Below are positions 12,328 to 24,704 of a DNA stretch of 64,000 bases, in pieces. Each line of letters begins with the position of its first letter. Position 1 is the stretch's first letter. The stretch covers positions 800,356 through 864,355 of the forward strand of contig QAOA01007318.1 of the NCBI GenBank assembly GCA_003255065.1, read 5' to 3'. Both the position numbers and the translations under genes were made by a program. The notes below the pieces were generated by a model, which was given only the letters and a program-made list of their open reading frames with translations, made no database searches and was not told the DNA's origin. Source of the DNA: Cercis canadensis (lineage: Eukaryota > Streptophyta > Magnoliopsida > Fabales > Fabaceae).

Positions 12328-15300
12328 TCAATCACCTTGTAGACAGTAAAGTTGACGAATGTTTCCTGACGCTGTCAAAACAGAAAACAAATTATAAGCA
12401 CTGTTAACGAAATTCATTAGAGTAGGCAGTTCCAATAGAAAAATGTTGTTCCAGTGAACATAAAGCTGCTTCAATTAAAACTTGAAAGAACTATATGGGT
12501 AAAATTTAAGAGCTTAAACTGAATTGTCATCTGAAACAGAGGCGCAAATCAAACCAGGTCAATAACAAACAAATAAAAGTTTTGCCCGCGAAACAGTCAG
12601 CTTGGTACAGAATGGGTCCAACTCTCAAGCAAATTTATCAAAAAATTTGCCCTAATGGGGAGCCTCATAATGTTCCTTGTAGATGTAAATTAACACATAT
12701 TTGAATAAAAGAAGTAAATAGACAGGAACCGTTACCATATAACCAGTCCTTAAAGTACACATGGAGTGCAGATGACAATTCTCGTTTACGACTGTCTTCA
12801 AGTGGTGCTTCCCGCAAGAGTTGCCTTAATTCCCCTAAATTTTTTTGCTGAAAGAGAAGATTAAATTTTATTCAACCAAGCAATTAATTGAAATAAACAA
12901 GGCATTGAATTCCAGTTCCATGAACAACTATAAATGGGAAATTCAATCGCTGAAATAATCATCATTAGCATGATAGACATACATTTCTATGCTGTGATGC
13001 CATATAAGCATCTGGTAATGTAAATGGGTTGTCTTTTGTAGACCCAGTAGAATCTCCTCCAAGCCAGTTTGGAATCTGCATGTCAAACAATATGGAGAAA
13101 AAGTATAGGGAAGAGAAAAAAAGAACATGTTCCTTAAACAAGAAAAGGAAGAAAAAATAATTTTCTTTTAGCTCAGCAAAAAAGAAATGATACGCAACCA
13201 TTTCTTCACCCCTTAAAATTTAAATAACCAAATCTTATTAGAAAATTACATAAAAAAATAAAAGAACAATGTGTAGAAAAAGAACCACCACCAAAAGGCT
13301 AAGAATATCTTAGATTTCCAACCTACAAACATATCAAAAGCCATTGAATAGGAAGTACTAAACTGAAAGTCTTCACTTTTCCTTTAAATCGGTATAGGAG
13401 AAGAGAAAGCATACCACAAAATTTGTTAACTGATCCGGGTCTACACGTGCAGCAGACTCAGCTTGGACATCAGATACACCTGCTGGATGAGATAACGAAT
13501 CATGAGGATCAACCACACCCAATGCCAGAGTTTCATCCCATCTGTTTACTGTGGGCGAAATTCCAACTTCAGTCATGTGCTCCTCCAGCTGGGAGTAGAA
13601 TGTATTGTAAGGTGCCACCTGACAACGTTAAAATAGAAAAAAATTTCAAACAGATCCATTCAAGAAAAAGTAAGGATTTTAGAGAAAAATATGCATTTTA
13701 AATAGAACTATAAAAAATCAAAGGTCAGCAAAATTGTAACTAGCGCTTTTTAAGGGGCCATAAGATGCAGCAACTATTGTTAAATTAAATGACTTACTCA
13801 TGTGCATGCTGTATACCAAGGAGTTCACAAATAAGCTCAAAGTACACCCACTTCAGACGAATCAATCCCAGTTTTTCATGTTTATAATTACTTTAGTGAT
13901 ACCTTTATTCATGTATCTAGTGATAATACTAGTTGATAAATAGTTGGCCCAGCATTTGCAGTAATTCTAGTGATTTCTTTTCGGCATCATCTAAAAACAA
14001 ATAGGAATATGAGGCCAAATGACACCCCAGCGTGCAACTATATCAACATTTTCACTAACAACACAGATGATCTGCACCTTAAAATCTGGAGACAGTACAA
14101 TGGTGCACCCTTACAAGTAAATAACTAAATATGGTAACAGTCACATGCATAAGTAATTCCTAGTTTAACAACTAGAGGCAACTTTATACCAGTAAATACT
14201 ACAAGTGTCACTCACCCCAGCTTCAACCTAGTATCATAAAACTTGGCATAATTACAAATTAAGATTACATGAGGTTCAGTTGTTTTTTAACATCTTATGC
14301 TTAACCAATCTGTGATCCTGGTCAAGTTTATTTGGCCGCATGTGGTTTAAATGGTTACAAATTTATGAGTCAGGATGTTGTGCCTTTCCCATGTCTTCCC
14401 GCCATGTAAAACAAGCACAATTTGCATATACTTTGGATATGCTTCACACCTAAACACTGATTTATCTAGTTCTAAGATATTATGTGGAAAGTATATGCAA
14501 CTAATTTAAAATTAACAGGATAGATATATATATTTAAAAATAAAAAACATGCCCCTTCAGAGCATGGGCAGGTCTATATAATTATGAAATGCTAGAACAA
14601 ATAAAAATTTGATATTCATAATTAAGTATAATATATAAACATAACATTAAAAGTTAAAAATGACTGAGATTTTAAGTATTTGGGTAGCATTGCGGAAATG
14701 CCATTTTCAATTATATTTTAGGTTTAAATGTATTGCAGGTCCCTATAGTTTGAACAAATTTTGAATCAGGTCTCTATAGTTTTTTTTTCTTTTTTTTTGG
14801 GTCCTTATAGTTTGAAATTTTTTTAATTGGGTCCTTGCCGTCACCCCCCCAATTATAACTCCGTCAGTTTAGTGCTAACATAGCAAACAACTTGTTTATG
14901 TGGCAAAAAAATAAGTTGACGTGGCACCAAAGTGGCACAAAAATTGCCACCTCTCCAAATTTTGGCTTAAAAAAGCTAATGATGTGGCACTTTTTGTGTC
15001 ATTTTGGCGTCACGTCAGTTTCTTTTATTGCCACATCGACAAGCTATTTGTCATGTCAGCATTAAACTAACAGAGTTATAAACGGGGGTAACAGCAAGAA
15101 CTCAATTTAAAAAAATTCAAACTACAAGAACCCCAAAAGAGGAAAAAAAACTATAGGGACCTAATTCAAAATTCGTCTAAACTACAAGTACCTGCAGTAC
15201 ATTTTAACCTATATTTTATTTCTACCACTTTTTTACATACTAAGGATCAACAACAGTCAACACCACTTGTTTAACTTCTGCCATGAAAAATAACCCACGG

Positions 15301-18300
15301 CCAATAATTGAAACAAGTATTAGCAGCCCAGGCCCAAACATATACAAAGAGCAAGAACATACATCCAAGGCTAACTCTAGAAATAATATATATAACTGAA
15401 AAAATAGTGGGAGTAATAGATAAATGAAAAGCTATGATTTAAAAGTATTCTATAACCAAAAAAAGAAAAAATGCTGCTAGCCACTTCTATCAGGTTAACC
15501 ACAGAAACCAAAAAGGATATATCACAAATCCAAGTATTTTGAGTTTTTCATAGGGGCATTGCATTTGAGGCCTAAAAACAATTACAAAACTCCAGCAATA
15601 GTTGCATTATTTACTATGTAAGAGCCAATGGGAGGGCAGAGCACCAAAGGGGAATCAACTTCATATTCCATGCAACAGTGAGTGAAGAAGCTCACCTGCA
15701 GCTTATGATTATCACCAACAATAAGAGGTTGCTGGTTCACTCCCAAAAAGAAAACACATTCACGGCAATTAGCAATACAAATACGTTTTGCTGCTACAAT
15801 CACATGAGCTCGTTCACAGTGTTCTACTCTTACAGCCTGTCAAAGAAAAAAGAAAATTGGACATTGATATCCACAAACTATTCCAAATTTCTGACAGGGA
15901 GATGATCAGTGAAATACCACCAATTATCTAGTCAGTTTCCCAACATTGACAGCATGCATATGCAGTACATATATCAGTGCTAGTGTGATACAACTCGGAC
16001 TTAGGGACATAAAGAACTGTTTGATTATTATTATGCTTCACCACAACCGATGGCCTTAAGTCTAATAGATACAATCCTAAAGCTAGAGTGCTTATAACAT
16101 AAGCACACAAATCTTACTAGATAACTCCACTTATAAGATACGATAATTACTCCAAAACATAGGCTAATCCTAACTAAATCCTAGTATTGCACATAAGATA
16201 ATTAACTACTAATATAAAGATAAGACGAGAGCTAGGATAATTATCTGAAGAGTTGTTTCATAGTGTAGAAAAGGACTAATTAAATATTCTAATTTATTCT
16301 AAAACAGTTTTCTAAAAAATAATATATATATTATAAACAACCATCAAAAACAGCCAGTGATAATACAGCAGAAATCATATCTGGTAAAGACAAAAAAGGA
16401 GGTAAATGAGAAACAAACAAGGAATATATATGCACATATGTGTGTGTGTGTGTGTGTGTGTATTATCGGTTTCCACATTTCTGTTAGAAAACAAATTCCA
16501 TAGATGTTCTAATATATTTATCAACTTGTTATGTTTCTCTCAGAGCAGAACATGGTGATACTAAATAATACCTTGCCAACTGCTCCTAGAACAATTGTAG
16601 CATCTGAGCATCCATAGACAGTGGCATATCTCAGAGGTGCTAAGATGTAGATGGCAGACTCATGGCAATTTAAAACCTGTTGTGACCAAACACAGTGTCA
16701 TAGCATGCCAATATTAAAAATAACCTGTTGAGAGATATCTACTTGAACTAAACACATGAAGCAAGATACATAATTGAAAAAAAAAGCTCGTGTTTTTAAG
16801 GGCATTTTGTTGAATTTAGAGCTGTTATGGGACAGGATTATTTTCTTTAAAGGTGTTTCTTTGACAGACATGAGACAAGATCAGAGAGTTAGCAATAAAT
16901 TCTTTTGGTCCATATTTGTTATATTCTCTAGTCAATAGAATCCGTTGAATTGTTGTTCATATTGAAATGAATCAAAATTAATAAGGAATTGATCAATGAT
17001 GCTTGAACATGTACTTATTTGAGTGCCTATTTATTTTCTATCAGTATCTATGGATTGATCACGAGCCGAAATATGGTTAGAACCCCCATGTGTCTTTAAC
17101 GTACACATAACATTTTCTGATTTTTTTGATAGAAGCCAATTAAAAGGAAATATTTTTTCAATTTTTGCTATAGCTCTTGCAGCCGCTGAAGCAGCTATTG
17201 GACTGGCTATTGTTTTGTCAGTTTATAGAAACAGAATTTACATTGATGTTTTTGCTTATACTTGCTGTTGCCTTTCTATGTCTTTTTTTCCAAGAGGCTT
17301 CCCTCTTTTCCAAGACTAATATCAGATAAAACCCTTTGTGAACTGCTTTTGGACATTTTTGAACATTACAAAAGAAGCACATTCACAATAATTCATTCTG
17401 AGTAGAGAAATTTTTACTCTCTTTCTCTCTCACACACATATATAAAAGTGCAAAGAAGATAGTCGCGTAAGATACAAACCTTAACAGAAGAACCTTTAAT
17501 GTCAGAAGCGTGCTTCACGTATGATGATTTCGAGATCCCTTCAATGAAACTTGGACCCCTAGCACTCGTTGAGGCCTTAACTGAGCTAGTGCATGCATCA
17601 GCCATAGCAACATCCTGATCAGAGACGTTGGCCGGCCCATTTTCCTTTGGAGCCACCCTTTCAGAAATATGTTCCAAGGCAGAAGCTATATTCTGCAGAA
17701 TCCAATCATGAACTTGTGCAGCAGGAACAGGAACAGCTGGCATGTCAGGATCCGAATTTGCAAAAAAAGGAGATGATTGACTCAAAGAATTTCCTTCAGA
17801 TCCCTTATCACCAAACTGAATTAGAAACCCTAGGTGCTCGAATCTATCCATAGTTAAAACCTAAAACAATGGGGTCAAAAGCAAAATCACAATAGGCTAA
17901 GAACGAATATCAATCCATACAAATCATGCAAAAATACTTTGCCTAATATCAAAGATCTCCTCCTGATTTGCATGAGATGGCATCAAACTAGCATATTAAT
18001 TATAAATTGGAGCCCAAAGAAGAGAAACACATAATATATTAAGATGCCAAAGTTCTGATTGGGTACCTAGCCAATGTTCTAACAAAGTGAAAATCAGAAA
18101 ACCAAAGGAAGTATGCAGTAAATTGACAAACCAAAGACTCTTCGCCTTCCCCCTCCACAGGCTCTGCTAAAAGAGAGAGAATGTTAGCCAAGTGCTTTTG
18201 CAGATATGATAATTGATGCGCCTCCTCATCAACCTGTGATGGCATAAATCTGCGACTGTTGCTACGCACAAGCTACAAATCATGAAAATCAAGATTAACA

Positions 18301-19353
18301 CTTGGAATACCAAAAGAAATAGTCAAATGAGTTTTTAGAAGCTTAATATGGAAATGCAATAGAAATATAATAAAGGGCAAAGTAAAATCCGTTCACACAT
18401 AAGTTGACAGAAAAAAGCAAGTTATAACGTGCATTATATCATGCATTAGTCGAAAGCAATACCTCTATGTACAAACCCAATCATACTGCACATCACTTTC
18501 TAAGCAAGCACCAAAGTGCTCTATAATAATCCATAGAAACAATCGAATTACACTCTCGATCCCATTTTAATAGACCACAAAACCAGTAAGTCACAAACAT
18601 TTCAGCAGTGGCCGCCAAATAACACAGAAAACAAACAATTTAATTGAATGTGCATTAAGACTGCAACTAAACACCCAGTGGATACAATCATAAGGTTGAA
18701 TGACATTGCAAAGGCTGCCGAAGAAAAGAAATTGAAACAAGAAGTAATAGAAAAACGCAATTCAATATTCCAGAAACCATTTCAAAAAGCACGTTAACTC
18801 TCCCATTTTACTAAACTAAAATGGTCCTGCCGACATTACAAGGATTTCAAATAAAAGGAGAATTCACCTGCAACGGCGAGAGAGCAGACAAATACCCATC
18901 AAAGGCCGAAGTGGAAGGCCAAACATCAGCCACCGCAGCCGAGTCCTTGTGCGTCCTGGGTAGCAGCCTCTTGTAAGATTGAATATACAAGAATAAAACC
19001 AGATCATGGACATCAGCACCAACGGAGTCCAATTCTCCTGGCTTGGCTATAACTAGAGGATCGGACTCGGAGTGTAGAATGGAGGCGAGGGTATCGAGAA
19101 GAAGCCCAGCATGGTCAATGGAGATCTGCAGGGCCTCGGAAATGGACGCTGAATTGACTCGTTGATTGGAAGATAGCTCAATAAGCTTCTGCTTCAAGGG
19201 GATTAGGGTTTGCGTTGGGTCGGAGAAGATGAGTTTTGGGATGGGCAATAGGCCATGCTCAAAAGGCTCGCGCCTTGGATGAATGACAGTGCTTGGGTCT
19301 CTTGCTGTAGACGGCAATGAAGAAGATATAGATGGCTCAATTGGGTCGGTCAT
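12328..19353 (-). CDS. TBCCD1: TBCC domain-containing protein 1
   Basis: Nine exons (19353-18868, 18272-18132, 17860-17480, 16676-16572, 15836-15696, 13618-13415, 13075-12983, 12847-12736, 12371-12328) give a 568-residue protein with consistent phases. It matches the plant C-CAP/cofactor C-like family (At2g42230, paralogue At3g57890). The N-terminal part is rich in Ser/Pro; a helical region follows; exons 4-6 encode the beta-helical TBCC/C-CAP domain, seen in [20 protein letters not shown], then [13 protein letters not shown], then the long cap segment. TBCC-like domains act on tubulin or small GTPases; TBCCD1 proteins of algae and animals position centrioles and the Golgi, but the role in centriole-less plants is unclear. 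Introns 3 and 5 are enlarged by a plastid insertion and a MITE. The annotation rests on domain memory and local gene order. Confidence 0.92.
14721..15209. mobile_element. 489-bp Mutator-like MITE with 9-bp target duplication
   Basis: The element begins GGTTTAAATGTATTGCAGGT and its reverse complement begins GGTTAAAATGTACTGCAGGT. The terminal inverted repeats stay similar for well over 100 bases and include repeated 'GGTCCCTATAG' blocks. It is flanked by perfect 9-bp direct repeats TATATTTTA at 14712-14720 and 15210-15218. Long inverted ends with a 9-bp duplication are the hallmark of Mutator-superfamily elements. No transposase is encoded, so it is non-autonomous. It sits in intron 5 of TBCCD1. 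Confidence 0.88.
16439..16461. repeat. (TG)n microsatellite
   Basis: About 11 TG units following an AT-rich ATATATGCACATA lead-in, inside intron 4 of TBCCD1. Likely length-polymorphic. Confidence 0.8.
16900..17245 (+). pseudogene. ndhE: Nuclear insertion of plastid DNA: decayed ndhE fragment
   Basis: From about 16996 the + strand reads ATGATGCTTGAACATGT, the start of plastid ndhE (subunit 4L of the NDH complex). From 17113 to about 17240 an open frame reads [13 protein letters not shown] then [20 protein letters not shown], the family C-terminal half. Between the parts the frame is broken and some 30 bases seem to be missing compared with plastid ndhE. Bases 16900-16995 resemble the plastid ndhG-ndhE spacer, from memory. 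The copy lies in intron 3 of TBCCD1, antisense to that gene, and cannot make a full protein. The outer limits are approximate. Confidence 0.85.
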
Positions 19354-19850
19354 GGCTGGAGAGAGAAAATAATGTGAATTGAGAGAGAGAACGAGAGAAA
19401 GAGGTGAGAGTTGCAGATCTTTGGAACATGAATAATGAGAAAGGAGGAGGAGAGAAGGGGGTGCGTTCAAGTGAGATGGACCACATGAAGCCTACTGGCG
19501 TGGCAACATCTTATTTGTTTTTATTTATTAAGAACCAATTAACTCGTCCCACGTTTTGATGGAGGATGATGTGGTGTGAACTTCAACTCCTGGGATCAGA
19601 GGAAAACCAAGTGTTAATGCCTTCGTACTTTCAAGTTTGAAGGATTTCCCTTCTTCTGGCACGAAATTTCATTTTAGAGTTACAGAACTTTGAGAGCGTC
19701 ATGCATGATTTCTAAGGTTAGCATTGTTAGCATCTGTGATATTTCTTTCTATTTTATATTTTCTTTTTTGTTGAATATTATTTTAATTAATTATTCAATA
19801 CTATAAGTGATTTATATTATAAATAAAATTAATAATTAGAATAATTTATG

Positions 19851-19907
19851 TCATTTATTTTCATTAACATATATGAGANTCATTTATTTTCATTAACACA
19901 TATGAGA
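19851..19907. repeat. 28-bp direct duplication around a single N
   Basis: TCATTTATTTTCATTAAC followed by (A/C)ATATGAGA occurs immediately before and immediately after the N at 19879, differing at one or two bases. This is most simply two overlapping contig ends placed in series. Confidence 0.75.
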
Positions 19908-21049
19908 ACCTAATAAAATACATAGTTAAATTATTTAAGTAGTTAATTATATTTTAAATACCATTTATAATATTGAATAATTAGCTATTATTTGAATTGG
20001 AATATCAATTATGAATTATCATTTTCTCCCATGTGTAATACAAAACAGATTATAGGAAGATTTAATTGTAAGAAACAAATTTGGCCTTCCTTTAATGCTA
20101 GGATTAGATAATATAAAATCTAGATTCAACTCTGCTAGATACCAATTTAACTGCTGGGATGGTATATAAGTAGCCAATGAACAGATACGGCTACGTACCA
20201 ATTTGAAGGGTAAAATTATCTGCTTGCTAATTATTTTTAATGGCTAATTAATCATTAGGCTATTTTCATAACCAAATTGACCATTTCCATTATTATCATT
20301 ACCATTTCAAGTCTTTCTTTCTTCTGGAGAAAAGTTTAAAAAAATATTTTTATTATTTGAGTTATAAAATATATAAAAAAGACTCATAAATTCTTTATAT
20401 ATACTATTTATACTCTAATTCTTTTAATATTGTTTATATAAACAATGAACTACTCGTTTTACTTTTGTGACTATTTTCACATAATATCTAGATATTATGA
20501 CCATTAACGTAAAGGATAACCACAGCTTGTTGAGCCTTGAAGACATGGCTAAAAAGCTGTAATTGGGTTAGCTGGATAAGGTTCGTGGGAAACACTCAAA
20601 TACTTAGTGGTACGATAGGTGAAGATCAGACAATATTCATATAAACCATATCCTATGCAATTTTCTATTTATTAAATTTGTAGCAGACGCATTGAGTTAG
20701 AATCACTCGAGTCTTTGCAGTTTGAAAACACAATTACTCAACAAAGAAGGTAAAATCACCTTTAAAGCATATTACATTTTTGAGATAAAAGAACCTAATT
20801 GATCAAGAAGGGGAAGATGATTGGATATAGCAGAGTCGTTAACACATTCAACTCGTCTATTCACTGTCTGCAACATGTTCTTCAACATTCCTGCCGATCA
20901 CTGTTACAGTGTTTTTGGCTTATCTTACAAGAAACATCAACTTGCAAAGAACAACCAAAGAAGTTTTTCATAACATTGTTTAGAAACCAGTTAAAGAAAT
21001 CTCAGTCTCTTCCAGCAATTTATGCAGCGAAGTGAGAGGAATTTATGCT

Positions 21050-21940
21050 AAAATAGTTGTAATACATTAGCTGGTTTCACGCTCTATTGTCAACAGCAAA
21101 GTGATGGGAATTGAAATGATCTTACACAAAACTGAACCAGCAGTGTGGTTGCAGCATCTATAATAGTGACAACAACAGATCGTTTCTACTTGCACAGTTG
21201 AAAGTGAAACCTACGAAGCACATGCAACCATGCTATGAATCTATGACTCAGAAACAGTCTTGTACTAGCTAAGGACACATTCTAAAAATGTGCCATTTAG
21301 AAAATACAACTATTCAAACAATACACAAAATCCACAACAAAATAATAGTTTGTATATATATATATATCAGAGATCAGAAAATCTCATCTCTGCTTTAATT
21401 AAGTTAATAAAGAGCTGGAGGATGTTTGGATTACTGTCAGCTTCAAATTCAATCTTCGCTATAAGTTCTTCAACGGCTGTCATGATCACTTTAACAGGTT
21501 TTTAGCTTTTAATTTGTCTTGAATTATCTCATAAAGAATTTTAATTAACCTCCCTCTATCTGCAAGAAGAACGAAAAGGCTATGCGTAGCATAATTAATA
21601 AAGAGAGAAGAGAATGGAAGATCATGAATGAAAGACAAGAAATAAGTTGGCTTTCCAGTATGGTAAAAGTACCAGTTTTGCCTACACAATAGGAAATGAT
21701 CAATAAAGACAAATCAATAACATCAGAGCCAACTGTGAAAACTGAAAACTTATCCATATTAAGCAGTTCAAATATTCAATGCATCTGATTTAGTCTGCTC
21801 TCACTAATATCTTTACACATTCACAGATTAAGTAACGTAAATCCACCATCAGATTCAGATACAACTTGCCTACAACGTACAGTAATTTAAGCTCAAAATA
21901 GTTGTAATGTATAGCTGGTTTCACACTTCACTCTTGTGTC
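21050..21940. repeat. Diverged short direct repeats
   Basis: AAAATAGTTGTAAT followed by TAGCTGGTTTCAC occurs at about 21050-21078 and again at 21895-21924 with small differences. A second motif, ATGATCTTACACA then AACTGAACCA, occurs at 21117-21140 and 22716-22738. Both pairs are in direct orientation. They suggest an old local duplication or an unrecognised repeat family. Confidence 0.5.
21372..21500 (-). pseudogene. Possible decayed exon of an unrecognised gene
   Basis: On the minus strand from about 21500 to 21373 the sequence reads VIMTAVEELIAKIEFEADSN and continues in a helix-like, non-low-complexity frame to a stop (AEMRFSDL*). Just upstream, in another frame (about 21567-21487), LIKILYEIIQDKLKAKNLLK has the same amphipathic character, as if one coding stretch had been broken by a frameshift. 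No family was recognised. It could be chance. Confidence 0.2.
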
Positions 21941-22089
21941 TAAGACACCTTTAACCACAAATAGCTACCTGGGGTCACCTTTATGCCTTTTCCGAGGAAC
22001 AAAAAGAAAAAAATCTTTAATGGATAAATCAATTAAAAGCAAGAGGTACAATTGAGAACATATATATATATATATATATGAAAATAAGA

Positions 22090-22129
22090 TAGAGAAGCAC
22101 AAAAACTATNGAGAATCACAAAAACTATG
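22090..22129. repeat. 18-bp duplication around a single N
   Basis: GAGAAGCACAAAAACTAT precedes the N at 22110 and GAGAATCACAAAAACTAT follows it. One base differs, as expected of two alleles or overlapping contig ends. Confidence 0.7.
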
Positions 22130-24269
22130 GTCTGCCATAAAAATTAGTCATGAACAAAATCACCAAATGAAATATATTTAATAAACAGCCATTTTTTTTC
22201 CTCCATATATAGGATCTCCGAAAACCTTATTTTAGAGAGCACCAACGTAGCCAATAGAGATCATTATTAAACATGGGTAAAATAGAAGTGATTTAGTTCA
22301 TATCATTGTAATGCCAAGCAACTGCATAGTATTTGCTGCTGGATGCATGTATTGCACAAAATACCTAGGAACCAAGCCAATACCCCATCACAAAGTTTCT
22401 GTCCCGAAAAGCTCAAACTCTCTCATACAAAGACAAAAGGATTCAACAACCTTAGACGTGATTATAACGATATGCAGATCTCACTGTTGTCCTGTGAACC
22501 TGAGCTCCTATACAAACATGTCTCTGGTACGATTTCGACGTTACTCGCGGTTGTCAGCTTGGCATATATAGAAACATGCTATTATTCATCGTTCACTTAT
22601 AGATTCTTTTTTTATATAATCGAACCCCGAAAACCTTTCACAAAAATGTACTGTTTTACTTTTACTGCACAAACAATATTTTGTCCTCTTTTCTTTTGTA
22701 AAAAGTATACATGGAGATGATCTTACACACAACTGAACCACCACTGTTTTACCGTATAAACAATATTATTCATCGTATCATATCAATGTAATGTTTAAGA
22801 AGCGTGTCTTATTTGATGGCTATTGTATATATATTACATCTAACAAATTAAATGATTTATTTAAAAAATATATAAGATCTGAGTGACTCTGAAAATTTGT
22901 GAACTACGAGAGGATTGGAGGAGAATAGTCGGATTGTACTGGAAAAACTTGAAAAAATGAGTACTGGTGTATAACATGAGAAATTCAATTGAATTAAAGA
23001 AAGCCATCCAATAAATAAATAACCTTTTTTTTTAAGAACAAAAAAGGTTATTACTTTTCATTATCACTTTTATGTAGTTTTAATTAACTACTATAATTTG
23101 TACCAAAAAAGTTAATTACTATAATGAGACATTTCTCATGCGGCACCAAAAGGAACATCCACAATATAATCACCTTAATTAACAGATTCTTCATAGTTGA
23201 GGCATGTCCAATGCCCTTCCCTTATATTACTACTTCCACATGCACACACAGTGGTCCAAATCATTTCATACAAGAAAACTGCTCCAAATTATGTAGGACA
23301 GACACGTAAAGATGTCATTTAGGGTGCTTTTAGTAGAAAATATAGAAAATGAAAAGGCAAAAGATAGAGAAAAATAATAATAATAAACAGAAAGATTTTC
23401 TCTTGATATTTAGTGAAGTGTAACAATAATGGAAATAAGGTGCTAATATATAATGTAGGTAATATATCAAACATTTAACTTAAGAGTACATATCATTTCA
23501 ACACAGATTATATATATATATATATATATTATATGTAGGTAAATAAATTGTAAATGAGGAAATTCAAACCGGTGAAGAAAATGAAAACTAAGAATATCAA
23601 CCTTACAATTAAGAGTACACTCCACTACTAAAATATATTAATTTGCTCATATTTTAATAAATATATAGTATACTATAATATTTTGTATTGATACCCACAA
23701 ATTTCATATAGAGATATGTTGTATGTTCTGATGACTTGGATGTTACTCGTCAATAATACCTCCCTATTTTTTATATTAAAAAATTAAAAACAATCTAATA
23801 CATACATTTCAGTATTTATTGCCAAAATATATACATGATACGAGGCACGAGCGTATAAAATTCAAAACGCTTAAAATATTAAAAATATTACATATTAATA
23901 GTACCGTATTGGTGTACCAAACTATTTCTAATTAGAAATTTAGAATTTAAAACTTGTTTGACTTGATTATTAATTTTTTCAATATCTTTCCTTTTTACCT
24001 GCATCAATTTTAAACAATAAATTAATCTATAACCGTTTCAGAATTAATGCTTTAATAAATAGTTGAACAAACTTCGCATACTGATTAATTGCAATATAAT
24101 TCAAAAAAAGTATCATTAGTGGGTAACAAGTTGCCAAGCTTCTTTAATTAGTCAATATAGAACTAGATAACCCGACCAAATTTGCCAGCGGATCAATAAA
24201 TAATAGTCCAAAAAAGTGAAGGCTGAAATTCCATTTTTGCCCAAAGAAAATCAACTTGAGACTTTGAGA

Positions 24270-24480
24270 ATCCAATGACAAAAACGGGCTGACTTGACCC
24301 GCCTCAGGAAGTTCCTGATAACTACGGCACTAACACGTGTAATTGCCGACGTAGTATTTCACACGCGTGAACCGGGTCCACCGCCACTCCACCACCCTGC
24401 AGCAACAGAGCCTTCAACACTGTGAAAAAGCAAAGGGAGGAGCTTCTGTGTATATTTTGCATAGATTCATCAGATCCTCG
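24270..24480 (+). promoter_or_regulatory. Putative promoter of the MCTP3/4 gene
   Basis: A GC-richer patch in AT-rich surroundings holds ACACGTGT at about 24333 and CACGCGTG at about 24362, palindromic elements of G-box/ABRE type, and CCGGGTCC. CT-rich sequence typical of plant leaders follows from 24540. The transcription start was not determined. Confidence 0.4.
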
Positions 24481-24704
24481 GCCCCACGGAAAAAAAAAAA
24501 GGCAGAGACACCCAAAAGCAAAATACACATCTTCCGCCCCCTCAAGAGCTCTTTCTCTCTCTACCCTTTCACTTTTCTGAGTACTCTCACTCTTATCTCT
24601 TTCATCTCTATCTGAGAATTCCCAGCTCCATTGCCGAACTTTTTCTGCAAAAACAATTACGGGTTCAGAAAGAACCTATTTTGGGTCCTTACCGCTTTGT
24701 GAAG

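Larger units (their letters stand above)
19354..24400. other. 5-kb AT-rich spacer between TBCCD1 and MCTP3/4
   Basis: The genes diverge, so the two ends hold promoters; GA-rich leader sequence of TBCCD1 lies just above 19353. The interior is AT-rich, with N joins at 19879 and 22110, (TA)n runs at about 22058-22079 and 23509-23530, and short duplicated segments at 21050-21150, 21890-21940 and 22709-22747. ORFs of 60-125 codons are present but have no recognisable homology. No complete transposon was identified. Confidence 0.5.

Noticed and set aside
22311-22720. Overlapping plus-strand ORFs of 86 and 125 codons
   Set aside because: Composition is not protein-like, no family is recognised and no splice or start context supports them.
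20400-24300. LTR retrotransposon
   Set aside because: No TG...CA long terminal repeats, primer-binding site or gag-pol motif was found; the short direct repeats are too small and irregular.
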